A stretch of 52,568 nucleotides of DNA from Herbiconiux sp. (GCF_023264855.1 NZ_JAHFUW010000032.1:1-52568), one strand, 5' to 3'; positions 7,428 through 16,150 are shown, counted from the stretch's first letter. Numbers and translations: made by a program. Notes: generated by a model not told the origin, from the letters alone.

Positions 7428-8984
7428 ATGAAGACGCTTGTGATGCGGCGCGGGATCGGCGGCGTGGTCGGGGTGCTGGCCGCGGCCTTGGTGGTTTCGG
7501 GGTGCACGGGCGGTGGGGGCGGGGAGCCAGGGCCGACTGCAACCGCGGGGGCGTCATCCGGGACCGGCGTCGCGGCACTGGCTCCCGGGGTCGCGGGGTT
7601 CGACGATGTGTACGGGCAGAGCGTGGCGTGGGGGGAATGCGCTCCGCTCGACGCCAAGGTGCAGGCGGCGTTCGATGCGGCGGGGCGCTCACGGGACGAC
7701 CGCGAGTGCGCGCGGGTGAGCGTGCCGCTGGACTGGGACGACCCCGCGGACAGCGCGCGGATCGAGCTCGCCGTGGTGCGGTATCCGGCCACCGGCCCGG
7801 CGTCGGAGCGGCTCGGGTCGCTGCTGGTGAACCCCGGCGGGCCGGGCGGTGACGGGCAGTCGCTCGCGGCACGGCTCGCCGCCGAGCCCCGGGCCGACCA
7901 CCTCTCGGCCGCCTACGACCTGGTGGGGATGGATCCGCGCGGCATCGGGCAGTCGTCACCGATCGACTGCGTCGCCGACGATGACGTGAAGCCCGACACC
8001 GTGCTCTTCGCCGAGTGCCTGCGCGACAACCCGCTGACGCATCACATGGGCACGTCATCCGTGGCGAAAGACCTGGATGCCGTGCGCGTGCTGGTGGGCG
8101 ACGCGCAGCTGAACTACCTCGGCTATTCGTACGGCACGGCTCTCGGCGCCACCTACGCCTCGCTGTTTCCGCAACTGGTGGGGCGGATGGTGCTCGACAG
8201 CGCCATCGACGCCACCTGGAGCGGCCCGATCAACGCTTTCGACCAGACACAGGCCATCGAGCGCGCCTCGGCGGAGCTCGGCGCCAGCTGCGGCGTCACC
8301 AACACCACCGCGTTCCCGTGTGCGTGGGCCGACGAGGAACAGCTGCAGGCACTGCGCGACCGGCTGACCGAGACACCCTGGGTCGCGAGCGACGGCACCG
8401 AGGTGGGCGACTCCTTCTTCGACGGCTACCTCACCACCACGAACTACAAGGTCAACGCCGAGCGGGCGCACCGGCTGGAGCTGATCGCCGGGGCCGCCTC
8501 GGGCGATCAGGCCTCGATCGATGCCATCGCCGCGGATCATGCTTCCTCGTCGGTGGGGCTGGCCGGCTCGATCGTGGGCTGCTTCTCGCGACCGGTGCAT
8601 CCGGATCTGCTCGCCCTCTATGACCATGTGCTCGAGGTGACCGGGGATCAGGATCGGGCGGCCGACGAGGTGTCCGATCTGGGAACCGATTGCTCGCTGC
8701 TGGAGGAGGAGGGCACCGATTTCACCGAGTCGTTCGATGCCACCGGATCCGCGCCGATCCTCGTGATCGGAGTCACGGGCGACCACGCGACCCCCTACGA
8801 CAAGGCCGTGAGCCTCGTCGCCCAGCTCGGTACGGCCGAGCTGCTCTCGCTCGAGGCCAACCAGCACGGCGCCTCGTACCTCAAGCAGAACGCTTCCTGC
8901 ATCGATGCGTACACCGACGCCTACCTCCTGCGCGGCGAGCTCCCGCCCGCCGACACCCTCTGCCAGCTCGACGGCGCCCCGTGA
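7428..8984 (+). CDS. Secreted alpha/beta-hydrolase lipoprotein (tripeptidyl aminopeptidase-like)
   Basis: About 518 residues. The N-terminus is a lipoprotein signal: MKTLVMRRGIGGVVGVLAAA followed by a lipobox ending SGC and a Gly/Thr/Ala-rich spacer. The mature part has PLDWDDP, the oxyanion-hole stretch LLVNPGGPGG, a nucleophile elbow GYSYGT (Ser about residue 234) and a late His in NQHGASYL (about 478), as in SlpD/SlpE-like and tripeptidyl-aminopeptidase-like secreted hydrolases. ATG 7428 is chosen because a G-run at 7413-7418 gives good spacing; ATG 7419 overlaps it. It should be membrane-anchored outside the cell, trimming peptides or related amides. It is convergent with the GldA-like gene, with a hairpin between. 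Confidence 0.8.
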   Translation: MKTLVMRRGIGGVVGVLAAALVVSGCTGGGGGEPGPTATAGASSGTGVAALAPGVAGFDDVYGQSVAWGECAPLDAKVQAAFDAAGRSRDDRECARVSVPLDWDDPADSARIELAVVRYPATGPASERLGSLLVNPGGPGGDGQSLAARLAAEPRADHLSAAYDLVGMDPRGIGQSSPIDCVADDDVKPDTVLFAECLRDNPLTHHMGTSSVAKDLDAVRVLVGDAQLNYLGYSYGTALGATYASLFPQLVGRMVLDSAIDATWSGPINAFDQTQAIERASAELGASCGVTNTTAFPCAWADEEQLQALRDRLTETPWVASDGTEVGDSFFDGYLTTTNYKVNAERAHRLELIAGAASGDQASIDAIAADHASSSVGLAGSIVGCFSRPVHPDLLALYDHVLEVTGDQDRAADEVSDLGTDCSLLEEEGTDFTESFDATGSAPILVIGVTGDHATPYDKAVSLVAQLGTAELLSLEANQHGASYLKQNASCIDAYTDAYLLRGELPPADTLCQLDGAP

Positions 8985-9002
8985 CACGTGATCCGTGGCG
9001 CG

Positions 9003-9058
9003 TTTGGTCGCAAAATCGTGTCTTTACGTGGTGCGGAAGACACAATAATGCGACCGAA
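9003..9058. terminator. Large intergenic hairpin between convergent genes
   Basis: Outer arms GGTCGCA (9006-9012) and TGCGACC (9049-9055), extended by TT/AA through a wobble pair, and inner arms TGTCTT (9019-9024) and AAGACA (9037-9042) are separated on both sides by 6 nt. Read as one 19-nt arm, 16 of 19 positions pair. It may be a bidirectional terminator; it has no T tract. Confidence 0.5.
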
Positions 9059-9079
9059 GGGAACTGCGACGAGCGGAGG

Positions 9080-10411
9080 TCAGGATGCGTCGAGTGACTC
9101 GACGCGGAGCAGGGCTGACGTGAGGGTTTCCGCGGTGACGGGGGTGGACGGGGGGACGTTCACGACGTGAGGGGCCGTGAGCGTGCGCTCGACGATGGCG
9201 GCGAAGGCCGCCTCGGCGGGCGACGGGGTAGGTGCAGTGGCCGCGTCGGCGGGCTCCACGCCGAGCTCTGCGAGGGAGCGGGGGAGGCCGACCTCGGCGA
9301 GGAAGGCGGCCAGGTCGAGGAGGTCGGCATCCGTGGCGCCCGTCAGTGCCAGCTGCACGAGCAGGCCGTAGGCCACGTGTTCGCCGTGCAGGCGGGCGGA
9401 TGCGCCGGGCACGGCCATCAGGCCGCGGGTGAGGGCGTGCGCGATCGAGAGTCCGCCGTTCTCGAATGCGAGGCCGGAGAGCAGCACGACCGCCTCGACC
9501 GTGTCTTCGAACTCCTGCCCGAGAGGATGGCCGGAGCTGCCCGAGCCGCCGGAGCTGTCCGAGCCGCGGGAGCCACCCGAGTCGCCGGGGCCGCCGGGGT
9601 CGCCGGGGTCGCCGGGGTCGCCGGGGCCGCCGGGGCTGCTCGAGCCGCCGGAGCCGCCCGAGTCGCGGGAGCCACCCGAGCCGCCGGACTGGAGGGCGTG
9701 ATGCGACTTCAGGGCGGCGAGAGCTGCAACCGCATTTGCGCGGAGCGTGCGGTAGCAGCCCTCGCCCACGATCGAGGCGATGAGCAGGCCGGGCGTGCCC
9801 TGCATGGTCGACCCGCCCGCAGCGCGTGTGGCCTCCACCTCGAAGTGCTTCGAGAGGGCGTCGCCGATGCCGGCCGACAGGAAGCGCGCGGGCGCCCCGG
9901 CCATCACGAGGGTGTCGACCAGGACGAGGGCGGGATTGTGGTCCATCAGCGGCACGGCGGTCAGCTGGTGGTGCTCGTCGTACATCGCGATGGCGCGGCT
10001 CGCGGGGCTGTCGTTGCTCGCGATGGTGGGAACCGTCACGACCCGCAGGCCCAAGCGCCGGGAGACGCCTTTGGCGATGTCGATCGTCTTGCCGCCGCCG
10101 ACCCCGACCACGAAGTCGCTGCCCGCGGGCGCCGCATCCGCGATCGAATCGATGGAAGGCTGCGTCACCTCCGCCGAGACCGGCACGCAGTGCACGCGGG
10201 TGCCCGCCGCCGCCTCGCCCGCGAACGACGCCGCGATCTGCGGCTCCAGCGCGTCGAACAGGAACGCGTCGATCAGCACGAGCCCCTGCGATCCCAGCGA
10301 CAGCGACGCGACCTGCGGGCCGAGCTCGTCGAGCGCTCCCGGCCCCTGCACGTATCGACCGGCTGCCCCGAAGACGCGCAGGCCGCGGGCGGGAGACTCG
10401 GCCTCAGGCAT
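9080..10411 (-). CDS. gldA: GldA-like iron-containing polyol dehydrogenase with a Gly/Ser-rich insert
   Basis: 443 residues starting MPEAESPARG (ATG 10411), overlapping the SDR stop by 8 nt. It matches glycerol dehydrogenase: NAD-binding GSDFVVGVGGGKTIDIAKG, the TIASNDSPAS stretch, and metal ligands in GIGDALSKHFEVE (Asp), GGLSIAHALTRGL (His) and RLHGEHVAYG (His). Family members are about 360-370 residues. The excess is mostly a roughly 54-residue low-complexity insert (about residues 240-293; units GGS, SGG, GDP) between two C-terminal helices, encoded by 9-bp tandem repeats. It is the last gene of the BVMO/transketolase/SDR operon. Substrate (glycerol, dihydroxyacetone or another hydroxyketone) is unproven. 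Confidence 0.8.
   Translation of the reverse strand: MPEAESPARGLRVFGAAGRYVQGPGALDELGPQVASLSLGSQGLVLIDAFLFDALEPQIAASFAGEAAAGTRVHCVPVSAEVTQPSIDSIADAAPAGSDFVVGVGGGKTIDIAKGVSRRLGLRVVTVPTIASNDSPASRAIAMYDEHHQLTAVPLMDHNPALVLVDTLVMAGAPARFLSAGIGDALSKHFEVEATRAAGGSTMQGTPGLLIASIVGEGCYRTLRANAVAALAALKSHHALQSGGSGGSRDSGGSGGSSSPGGPGDPGDPGDPGGPGDSGGSRGSDSSGGSGSSGHPLGQEFEDTVEAVVLLSGLAFENGGLSIAHALTRGLMAVPGASARLHGEHVAYGLLVQLALTGATDADLLDLAAFLAEVGLPRSLAELGVEPADAATAPTPSPAEAAFAAIVERTLTAPHVVNVPPSTPVTAETLTSALLRVESLDAS
9531..9692. repeat. In-frame 9-bp tandem repeat tract inside the GldA-like gene
   Basis: Degenerate 9-bp units (variants of GCCGCCGGG, TCGCCGGGG, GCCACCCGA) are repeated about 17 times, including three consecutive TCGCCGGGG units near the middle. 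They encode Gly/Ser/Pro/Asp triplets. All length steps are multiples of 3, keeping the dehydrogenase frame open. Confidence 0.8.
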
Positions 10412-11294
10412 CCGGAGCCCCCAGCAGCTCGGCCGGGTAGGCGTCTTCGGGAGCGCCGTACGCGGTGTACGCGCCATCCACCGGCAGGATCGCACCCGTG
10501 ATGAACGTGGCCTGGTCGCTGGCGAGGAAGGCCAGGGCGTCGGCCACATCCTGGGCCGTTCCCATCGCTCCGGTGGGGGAGCGACGCAGGATGGCGGCCA
10601 CGTCGAGCCGGCCCTCGGCCGCCAGCTTCTCGGTGAGCGGGGTGCGGATGTACCCCGGCGCTACCGCATTAACCCGGATGCCGTACCGCGCCCACTCGGC
10701 CGCGAGCACCCGGGTCATCATGCTGACCGCGCCCTTCGACGCGCTGTAGGCGGTACGCCTGGGCAGGCCGATCACGCCCGCGATCGAGCTGAGGTTCAGG
10801 ATGACGCCGCCCCGGCCCGAATCGCGCATCGCGCGGGCGACCGCCTGGCACATCAGGTAGCTGCCGGTGAGGTTCACGTCGATGATCTTCTGCCAGTGCT
10901 CGAGCGAGTGCTCGAAGGTGTCGCCCGCGCCCTCGGCGATGCCGGCGCTGTTCACCAGGATGTCGATGCCGGAGGTGCCGGCGTCGGCGAGCGCTGCAGC
11001 CACGACCGCGTCGACCTCGTTCTGCCGCGCGATGTCGCCCGTGACGGGGAGGTGGCCGCTGCCGGGGAGCAGCGCGAGAGTGGCCTCGAGCCCCGCGGCC
11101 GAGAGGTCGCACGCCACGATCCGAGCCCCCCGGGACGCCATCGTGATCGCGGTCGCCCGCCCCAGTCCGCTGCCGGCGCCCGTGATCAGCGCCACGCGGC
11201 CGGCCAGCGACCCTACCGGTGCGGACTCGCCGGGTTCCGTGGGGGCTCCGGATCCCGGCGAGCCGCCGTGTGGGGCCCCTGACGTGCCCGCCAT
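10404..11294 (-). CDS. SDR family oxidoreductase
   Basis: 296 residues starting MAGTSGAPHG at ATG 11294, whose A is shared with the TGA of the upstream transketolase gene. After a roughly 28-residue Gly/Pro-rich leader, the classical short-chain dehydrogenase follows: cofactor loop ALITGAGSGLGRA, acidic residue after strand 2 in ACDLSAAG (NAD preference), NSAG in place of NNAG, the catalytic Ser in LNLSSIAG, YSASK, and the C-terminal PVDGAYTAYG. It likely interconverts an alcohol and a ketone in the same pathway as the BVMO. Genes on both sides overlap it, so expression as one polycistronic mRNA is expected. Confidence 0.85.
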   Translation of the reverse strand: MAGTSGAPHGGSPGSGAPTEPGESAPVGSLAGRVALITGAGSGLGRATAITMASRGARIVACDLSAAGLEATLALLPGSGHLPVTGDIARQNEVDAVVAAALADAGTSGIDILVNSAGIAEGAGDTFEHSLEHWQKIIDVNLTGSYLMCQAVARAMRDSGRGGVILNLSSIAGVIGLPRRTAYSASKGAVSMMTRVLAAEWARYGIRVNAVAPGYIRTPLTEKLAAEGRLDVAAILRRSPTGAMGTAQDVADALAFLASDQATFITGAILPVDGAYTAYGAPEDAYPAELLGAPDA

Positions 11295-12271
11295 CAGAGG
11301 CCGTCGACCACGGCGCGCGTGATGCGCCCCTGGTCCATGCCGTACTTCTCCTCCATGTACGCCTGCGAGCCGCACTCGTGGAAGCGGTGCTGGATGCCGA
11401 TCTTGATGATCGGCACGTGGATGCCCGCCTCGTAGAGCGCCTCCACCACCATCGTGGCGAGCCCGCCCGTCATCTGGTGGTTCTCGGCGATCACCAGCCG
11501 GTCGACCCCGGCCGCGAAGCGCACCACGGCCTCGGTGTCGAAGGGCTTCAGCGTGGGAACGTGCAGCACACCGGCCGAGACACCGGCTGCGGATGCGGCA
11601 TCCGCGGCCACCAAGGCTCGCTGGGTCATGAACCCGGTCGAGATCACGCCCACATCGCTACCCGTGCGCAGCCGCTTCGCCTTGCCGAATTCGAACTGGT
11701 ACTCCGAGGGATCGAACACGACCGGCACCTTGCCGCGCAGGCTCCGCACGTAGACGGTGCCCGGGACATCCGCCACCGCCTTCACGACCTGTGCGAGCTC
11801 GGTGGCGTCGCAGGGATCGATGATGCTGAGCTCGGGGATCATCCGCAGCACCGCGATGTCGTCGGTGGCCTGGTGCGTGGCGCCGTAAGGGTTCATCAGC
11901 CCGGGCATCCCGGCCAGGATCTTCACGTTCGCGTTGCTGTGCGCACACGCGATGATCAAGAAGTCGAGCGCCCGCCGCGTGATGAACACCGAGTAGCTGG
12001 TGCAGTAGGCGATCTTGCCGGTCTTGGCGAGGCCGGCGGCGATCATCAGCAGGTCGGCCTCGGCCATCCCCACCTGGAAGAAGCGCTCCGGATGCGCGTC
12101 GCGGAACGGCCGGATGTCGCTGAAACGCCCCATGTCGGCGGTGAGCCCGACGATCTCGGGCCGGTTCTCCGACAGTTCGACCAGCGCCCGCCCGAGCGGT
12201 GCCACCTCGTACGGACCCTCGACGTCGAGGATCTCGCCCATGCCGCCGGCGCGGCCCTTCAGGTCAACCAC
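11294..12271 (-). CDS. Transketolase-like, C-terminal subunit
   Basis: 325 residues. It covers the pyrimidine-binding and C-terminal domains of transketolase: GLTADMGRFSDIRPFRDAHP, then ERFFQVGMAEADLLMIAAGL with the catalytic glutamate, and a C-terminal IGIQHRFHECGSQAYMEEKYG. The GTG at 12271 overlaps the N-terminal subunit gene by 8 nt (translational coupling); ATG 12241 (MGEILDV) is an alternative start. With the upstream gene it makes a two-subunit thiamine diphosphate enzyme that moves two-carbon ketol units. Split transketolases of this kind are often pathway-specific rather than the housekeeping enzyme. Confidence 0.85.
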   Translation of the reverse strand: MVDLKGRAGGMGEILDVEGPYEVAPLGRALVELSENRPEIVGLTADMGRFSDIRPFRDAHPERFFQVGMAEADLLMIAAGLAKTGKIAYCTSYSVFITRRALDFLIIACAHSNANVKILAGMPGLMNPYGATHQATDDIAVLRMIPELSIIDPCDATELAQVVKAVADVPGTVYVRSLRGKVPVVFDPSEYQFEFGKAKRLRTGSDVGVISTGFMTQRALVAADAASAAGVSAGVLHVPTLKPFDTEAVVRFAAGVDRLVIAENHQMTGGLATMVVEALYEAGIHVPIIKIGIQHRFHECGSQAYMEEKYGMDQGRITRAVVDGL

Positions 12272-13160
12272 GGCTGTTCCTCTCGTCCGACGAGGGCCCG
12301 TCGTAGTTCTCGTCCAGTTCGGCGCGCAGCTTCGCCCACTCGTCCGGATCTACCCGCACGAAGTGCGCGCGCTCGCGGGCGACCAGCGTGGGAATGCCCT
12401 TGCCGGGAGTGGTGCGCAGGATGATCGCCTTCGGTTTCCCGTCGAGCGCGCGGGCGTTGTCGAACGCCGTCATGAGCGCCTCGATGTCGTTGCCGTCGAT
12501 CTCCTGGGTGTCCCAGCCGAACGCCCGCCACTTGTCGGCGATCGGCTCCATGCCGAGCACGGTCGGCCCGTCGGCCTGGATGCCGTTGCAGTCGATCACG
12601 AGCACCAGGTTGTCGACGGCGTGCGCCGAGGCGGCCATCGCCGACTCCCAGATCGAGCCCTCCTGCAGTTCGCCGTCGCCGATCGCGCAGACGATGCGCC
12701 CCGGATGCCCGTCGATGCGGTAGCCGAGGGCCATCCCGACCGCCTGCCCGAGGCCGTGACCGAGCGATCCACCGGTGATCTCGACGCCCGGCTGGTCGTC
12801 GAAGGTGCTGAGGGCCAGCCGCGCGCCGTTCAGCCCGAAGGTGTCCAGCTCGGCCTCGTCGATGTAGCCGATGCGGTGCAGCACCGCGTACAGCGCGATC
12901 GAGTAGTGGCCGATCGAGAGCACGAAGCGGTCGCGGCCGCTCCATTCGGGGTCGTGCGGATCGAAGGCCAGTTCGCGGAAGTAGAGCACCGTGAGCAGGT
13001 CGGCGATGTCCATGCCCTGCGCGATGTAGCCCTCGCCCTTGTCGCTGGCCATCCGGAGCATGGTGCGGCGCAGCTTTTGCGCCTCGGCGCGCAGCTCGCC
13101 GGCCGTGCGCTCGGTGGCGGGATTGCGCCGCACGGTCGTTCCCAGGGGGTCGGATGCCAC
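12264..13160 (-). CDS. Transketolase-like, N-terminal subunit
   Basis: 298 residues. It carries the thiamine-diphosphate/Mg motif GDGELQEGSIWESAMAASAH ending in DCNG, preceded by GSLGHGLGQAVGMALGYRI, and the N-terminal AQKLRRTMLRMASDKGEGYI typical of the ThDP-binding half of transketolase. It starts at ATG 13160, only 4 nt after the BVMO stop, and overlaps the C-terminal subunit gene by 8 nt. Its placement directly behind a monooxygenase is unusual and suggests a role in assimilating a product of that pathway, for example a short aldehyde or hydroxyketone. This is inference; the donor and acceptor cannot be read from the sequence. Confidence 0.85.
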   Translation of the reverse strand: MASDPLGTTVRRNPATERTAGELRAEAQKLRRTMLRMASDKGEGYIAQGMDIADLLTVLYFRELAFDPHDPEWSGRDRFVLSIGHYSIALYAVLHRIGYIDEAELDTFGLNGARLALSTFDDQPGVEITGGSLGHGLGQAVGMALGYRIDGHPGRIVCAIGDGELQEGSIWESAMAASAHAVDNLVLVIDCNGIQADGPTVLGMEPIADKWRAFGWDTQEIDGNDIEALMTAFDNARALDGKPKAIILRTTPGKGIPTLVARERAHFVRVDPDEWAKLRAELDENYDGPSSDERNSRG

Positions 13161-13164
13161 GGGC

Positions 13165-14820
13165 TCAGGCCTTCACGGAGGCGGGAGCCGCCTCTGCCGG
13201 CTGCCCGTCGGTGAGGAAGTGCTCGCCGAACTCCGAGGAGCGGTCGGCATCCATGAAGTCCATGTACGCCGCCATCCCACCCATGAAGAAGTAATTCACC
13301 ACCGGCTTGCCGGGGATGTTCGCACCGTTGATCCAGGAGTTCACCCGCGGGAACAGCGTGAGGGCCGCGCCTTCGTCGCAGAGCTCCATCCAGTCGTCCT
13401 CCGCCTTCTGGGTGGGCTCGAGGGTCTTGGCGCCCGAGTCGATCGTGTGCTTGATGGCATCCGCGATCCAGTTCACCTGCGCCTCGTGCACCGGCGGCTG
13501 GTTCGTGAACGGCCCCATCGGCCCGTAGACCATGTACATGTTGGGGAAGCTCGCCGTCATCGTGCCGAGGTAGGTGTACGCGCGGTCGCGCCACTTGTCC
13601 TGCAGCGTGAGGCCGTGCCGGCCCTGCTGGAAGATGCGCAGCTGGTTGCCGGAGACCGCGTCGAAGCCGGTGGCGAGCACGATCACGTCGAGCTCGTATT
13701 CGGTGTCGCCGGCCTTGATGCCCTTCTCGGTGAACTCCACGATCGGGTTCGTCTTCACGTCGACGAGCGTGGTGGTGGCCCGGTTGTAGGCCTCGTAGTA
13801 GTTGTCGCAGCACAGCGGCCGCTTGGCGTACAGCTCGGTGGGCACCAGGAGCTCGGCCACGATGGGGTCGTTGACCGTCTCGCGGATGCGCTTCTCGATC
13901 ACGTCCGTCGCCGCCTTGTTCGAGATCTCGCTCGTGCCGACGTCGTTGAAGGCCTTGAACATGTACTGGAAGCCGCCGCCGTCGTCGTAGACCTCCTCGA
14001 AGCGGGCATGCCGCTCGGTCTCGTCGACGCTCTCCGCCGAGACCTGGCTCTCGGGGAAGCCGAAGGCGGTCGTGGAGTACAGCACGTCGTGGTGGTAGCC
14101 CTCGAAGTCGTCGCGGATGCGGGCGATCAGGTCGGGGTCGATCGGCCGGTGCCGGGAGGGCACGACCCACTGCGGGGTGCGCTGGAAGACGGTGAGGTGC
14201 TCCACGATGGGGGCGAGCTCGGAGATCACCTGGATGCCGCTGGACCCGGTGCCGATCACGCCGACGCGCTTGCCCTTCAGTTCGACGGGCTCGTGCGGCC
14301 AGCGGGCGGTGTGGTAGATCTCGCCGCGGAAGTTCTCCTGGCCGGGGAACTCGGGCACGTTCGTGGCCGAGAGCAGGCCCACGGCCTCCACCAGGAACTG
14401 CGCCGAGAAGTGCTGGCCCTTGTCGGTGACGACCTGCCAGCGGTTGCTGTCCTCGTCGAAGATCAGGCTCTCGATCTGGGTGCTGAACTGGTAGTTCTTG
14501 CGCAGTTCGTAGCGGTCGGCCACGTGGTTGAGGTAGGCGAGGATCTCGCTCTGCCGCGGGTAGCGCTCACTCCACTGCCATTCGTTGTAGAGCTCCTTGT
14601 CGAAGAAGTAGCAGTAGGCGTTGACCTCGGTGTCGGAGCGGGCACCGGGGTAGCGGTTCCAGTACCAGGTGCCTCCCACGTCGTCCGCGTTGTCGAACGC
14701 CTGGACGGTGAGCCCGAGGTTGTCGCGCAGCGCGTGCACCGTGTACAGCCCCGCGAACCCACCTCCGATGACAACGGCATCGACTTCGATCACATCCGGC
14801 CGTGTAGCGACATTGCTCAT
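13165..14820 (-). CDS. Class I Baeyer-Villiger monooxygenase (cyclohexanone monooxygenase-like)
   Basis: 551 residues. Two Rossmann motifs are visible: FAD-binding VVIGGGFAGLYTVHALRDN near residues 16-34 and NADPH-binding GVIGTGSSGIQV near 188-199. Between them lies the fingerprint FRGEIYHTARWP (FxGxxxHxxxW[P/D], about residues 160-171), diagnostic of class I BVMOs. DVGGTWYWNRYPGARSD and VLATGFDAVSGN are also typical of cyclohexanone/cyclic-ketone enzymes. It would insert oxygen next to a carbonyl, giving an ester or lactone. First gene of the operon that continues into split transketolase, SDR and the GldA-like gene. A palindromic operator candidate (14895-14913) lies in its promoter region. 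Confidence 0.9.
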   Translation of the reverse strand: MSNVATRPDVIEVDAVVIGGGFAGLYTVHALRDNLGLTVQAFDNADDVGGTWYWNRYPGARSDTEVNAYCYFFDKELYNEWQWSERYPRQSEILAYLNHVADRYELRKNYQFSTQIESLIFDEDSNRWQVVTDKGQHFSAQFLVEAVGLLSATNVPEFPGQENFRGEIYHTARWPHEPVELKGKRVGVIGTGSSGIQVISELAPIVEHLTVFQRTPQWVVPSRHRPIDPDLIARIRDDFEGYHHDVLYSTTAFGFPESQVSAESVDETERHARFEEVYDDGGGFQYMFKAFNDVGTSEISNKAATDVIEKRIRETVNDPIVAELLVPTELYAKRPLCCDNYYEAYNRATTTLVDVKTNPIVEFTEKGIKAGDTEYELDVIVLATGFDAVSGNQLRIFQQGRHGLTLQDKWRDRAYTYLGTMTASFPNMYMVYGPMGPFTNQPPVHEAQVNWIADAIKHTIDSGAKTLEPTQKAEDDWMELCDEGAALTLFPRVNSWINGANIPGKPVVNYFFMGGMAAYMDFMDADRSSEFGEHFLTDGQPAEAAPASVKA

Positions 14821-14894
14821 CGTCGGATTCCCTTTCTCTTCCCAAGACTGACTAGGACACGATCATCACCCGCGCATCGCGGGCTCCGGCCTGT

Positions 14895-14913
14895 CCGTCG
14901 CAATATGGGACAG
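14895..14913. promoter_or_regulatory. Palindrome site 1 of a three-site family (AcoR-like regulon candidate)
   Basis: CCGTCGCA-ATA-TGGGACAG between the divergent BVMO and thiolase-like genes. It shares CAA-T/G-ATGGGACAG with site 2 (24767-24785). An additional CTGTCC at 14891-14896 gives a second, wider pairing with GGGACAG. It matches the model CTGTCCCA-N3-TGGGACAG with 6 of 8 on the left and 8 of 8 on the right. Confidence 0.5.
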
Positions 14914-14947
14914 CCCGGCCGGATGCCCGTCGACGATCGGTGAGACT

Positions 14948-16150
14948 GTGGCCGTGCCCCAGCAACGAACAGGCGACGACGCCGTGATCTCCGGTGTCGG
15001 CCTCACCCCCTTCAGCCGCGATGCGGGGCTCGGCGCCCTCGATCTGCAGGCCACGGCCGCGTACCAGGCGCTCGACGACGCGGGCCTTCTCGCTCGCGAC
15101 GTCGACACGGTGATCGCGGGCTACGCGACGACGGTGAACCACATCATGCCGGCCAACGTTCTGGCCGAATACCTCGGCGCCCGGCCCGCGCGGGCCTTCG
15201 GGATGAGCGTGGGCGGGGCCACCGGACTGGCGATGGTGGCCGAGGCGGCTCGGCTAATGCGCGCCGGGGTCGCCACGCACGTGCTGGTGGTGGGCGGCGA
15301 GAACCGGGCCAGCGGGCAGAGCCGCGACCAGGCGATCGCGACGCTCGCGCAGGTGGGGCACGCCTCGCACGAGGTGGTGCTGGGGGCGAACATCCCCGCG
15401 TACTACGCGCTGCTGGCCTCGGAGTACCTGGCGCGGTTCGGGCTGTCGCGGGCGGATCTGGCGCCGCTGGCCGTGCAGATGCGCGCGCACGCGGTGTCGC
15501 ATCCGGGAGCCCAGTTCCGCACCCCGATCACGGTGCAGGACGTGCTCGACGCCCCGCCGATCGCCGAGCCCCTCGGCCTGCTCGACTGCTGCCCCATGTC
15601 GGACGGAGCGGCGGCAGTCGTGGTGTCGCGCGCCCCTGCCTCGCCTTCGGGCCGAGCGTCGGTGCGGATCGCGGGGCTCGGGCAGGCGAACCTGCACCAA
15701 CACGTGAGCGAGGCCGACTTCGGGGCGTTCGGGGCGGGGGAGAGCTCGGCGGCGGCGCTCGCCGAAGCGGGGACGGGAGTGGGCGAGCTCGACATCCTCG
15801 GTGTCTACGACAGCTTCACCATCACGCTCGCGATCTTGCTCGAGGAGATCGGGATCGTCGCGCCGGGTACCGCGGGGCGGCGGGCTTCCGAGGGCCTGTT
15901 CGCGGCGGACGGCCGCTATCCGCTGAACCTGCACGGCGGGCTGCTCTCGTACGGGCACTCCGGTGTGGCCGGCGGGATGGCGCATCTCGTGGAGATGGTG
16001 ACCCAGCTGCGCGGCGAGGCGGGGGCGCGGCAGCTGGCCGACCTGCCCCGGAAGGGATTGCTGCACGCCGACGGTGGCGTGCTCTCGGCCCACGTGTCGG
16101 TGGTGCTGGAGGGTGCGCCGGCAGAGGCTTCGAGAGGAGACCGGGCATGA
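14948..16150 (+). CDS. Thiolase-like (SCP2/lipid-transfer type) protein without the nucleophilic cysteine
   Basis: 400 residues from GTG 14948. The fold signature is present: AVISGVGLTPFSRDAGLGAL at the N-terminus, LLDCCPMSDGAAAVVVSR in the middle and HGGLLSYGHSGVAGGMAHLV near the end with the conserved GH. Where true thiolases have the acyl-accepting Cys before a glycine-rich helix, this protein reads FGMSVGGATGLAMVAEA, with no Cys. This resembles thiolase-like aldolases or ligases that act with a DUF35 partner. The next gene is DUF35 and overlaps by 4 nt. A carbon-carbon cleaving (retro-aldol) or joining role on a CoA ester is likely; the exact reaction is inferred. Confidence 0.75.
   Translation: MAVPQQRTGDDAVISGVGLTPFSRDAGLGALDLQATAAYQALDDAGLLARDVDTVIAGYATTVNHIMPANVLAEYLGARPARAFGMSVGGATGLAMVAEAARLMRAGVATHVLVVGGENRASGQSRDQAIATLAQVGHASHEVVLGANIPAYYALLASEYLARFGLSRADLAPLAVQMRAHAVSHPGAQFRTPITVQDVLDAPPIAEPLGLLDCCPMSDGAAAVVVSRAPASPSGRASVRIAGLGQANLHQHVSEADFGAFGAGESSAAALAEAGTGVGELDILGVYDSFTITLAILLEEIGIVAPGTAGRRASEGLFAADGRYPLNLHGGLLSYGHSGVAGGMAHLVEMVTQLRGEAGARQLADLPRKGLLHADGGVLSAHVSVVLEGAPAEASRGDRA

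Noticed and set aside
9531-9692. Short tandem repeats considered as a CRISPR array
   Set aside because: Units are 9 bp, contiguous and in frame with an intact dehydrogenase; there are no spacers and no cas genes.
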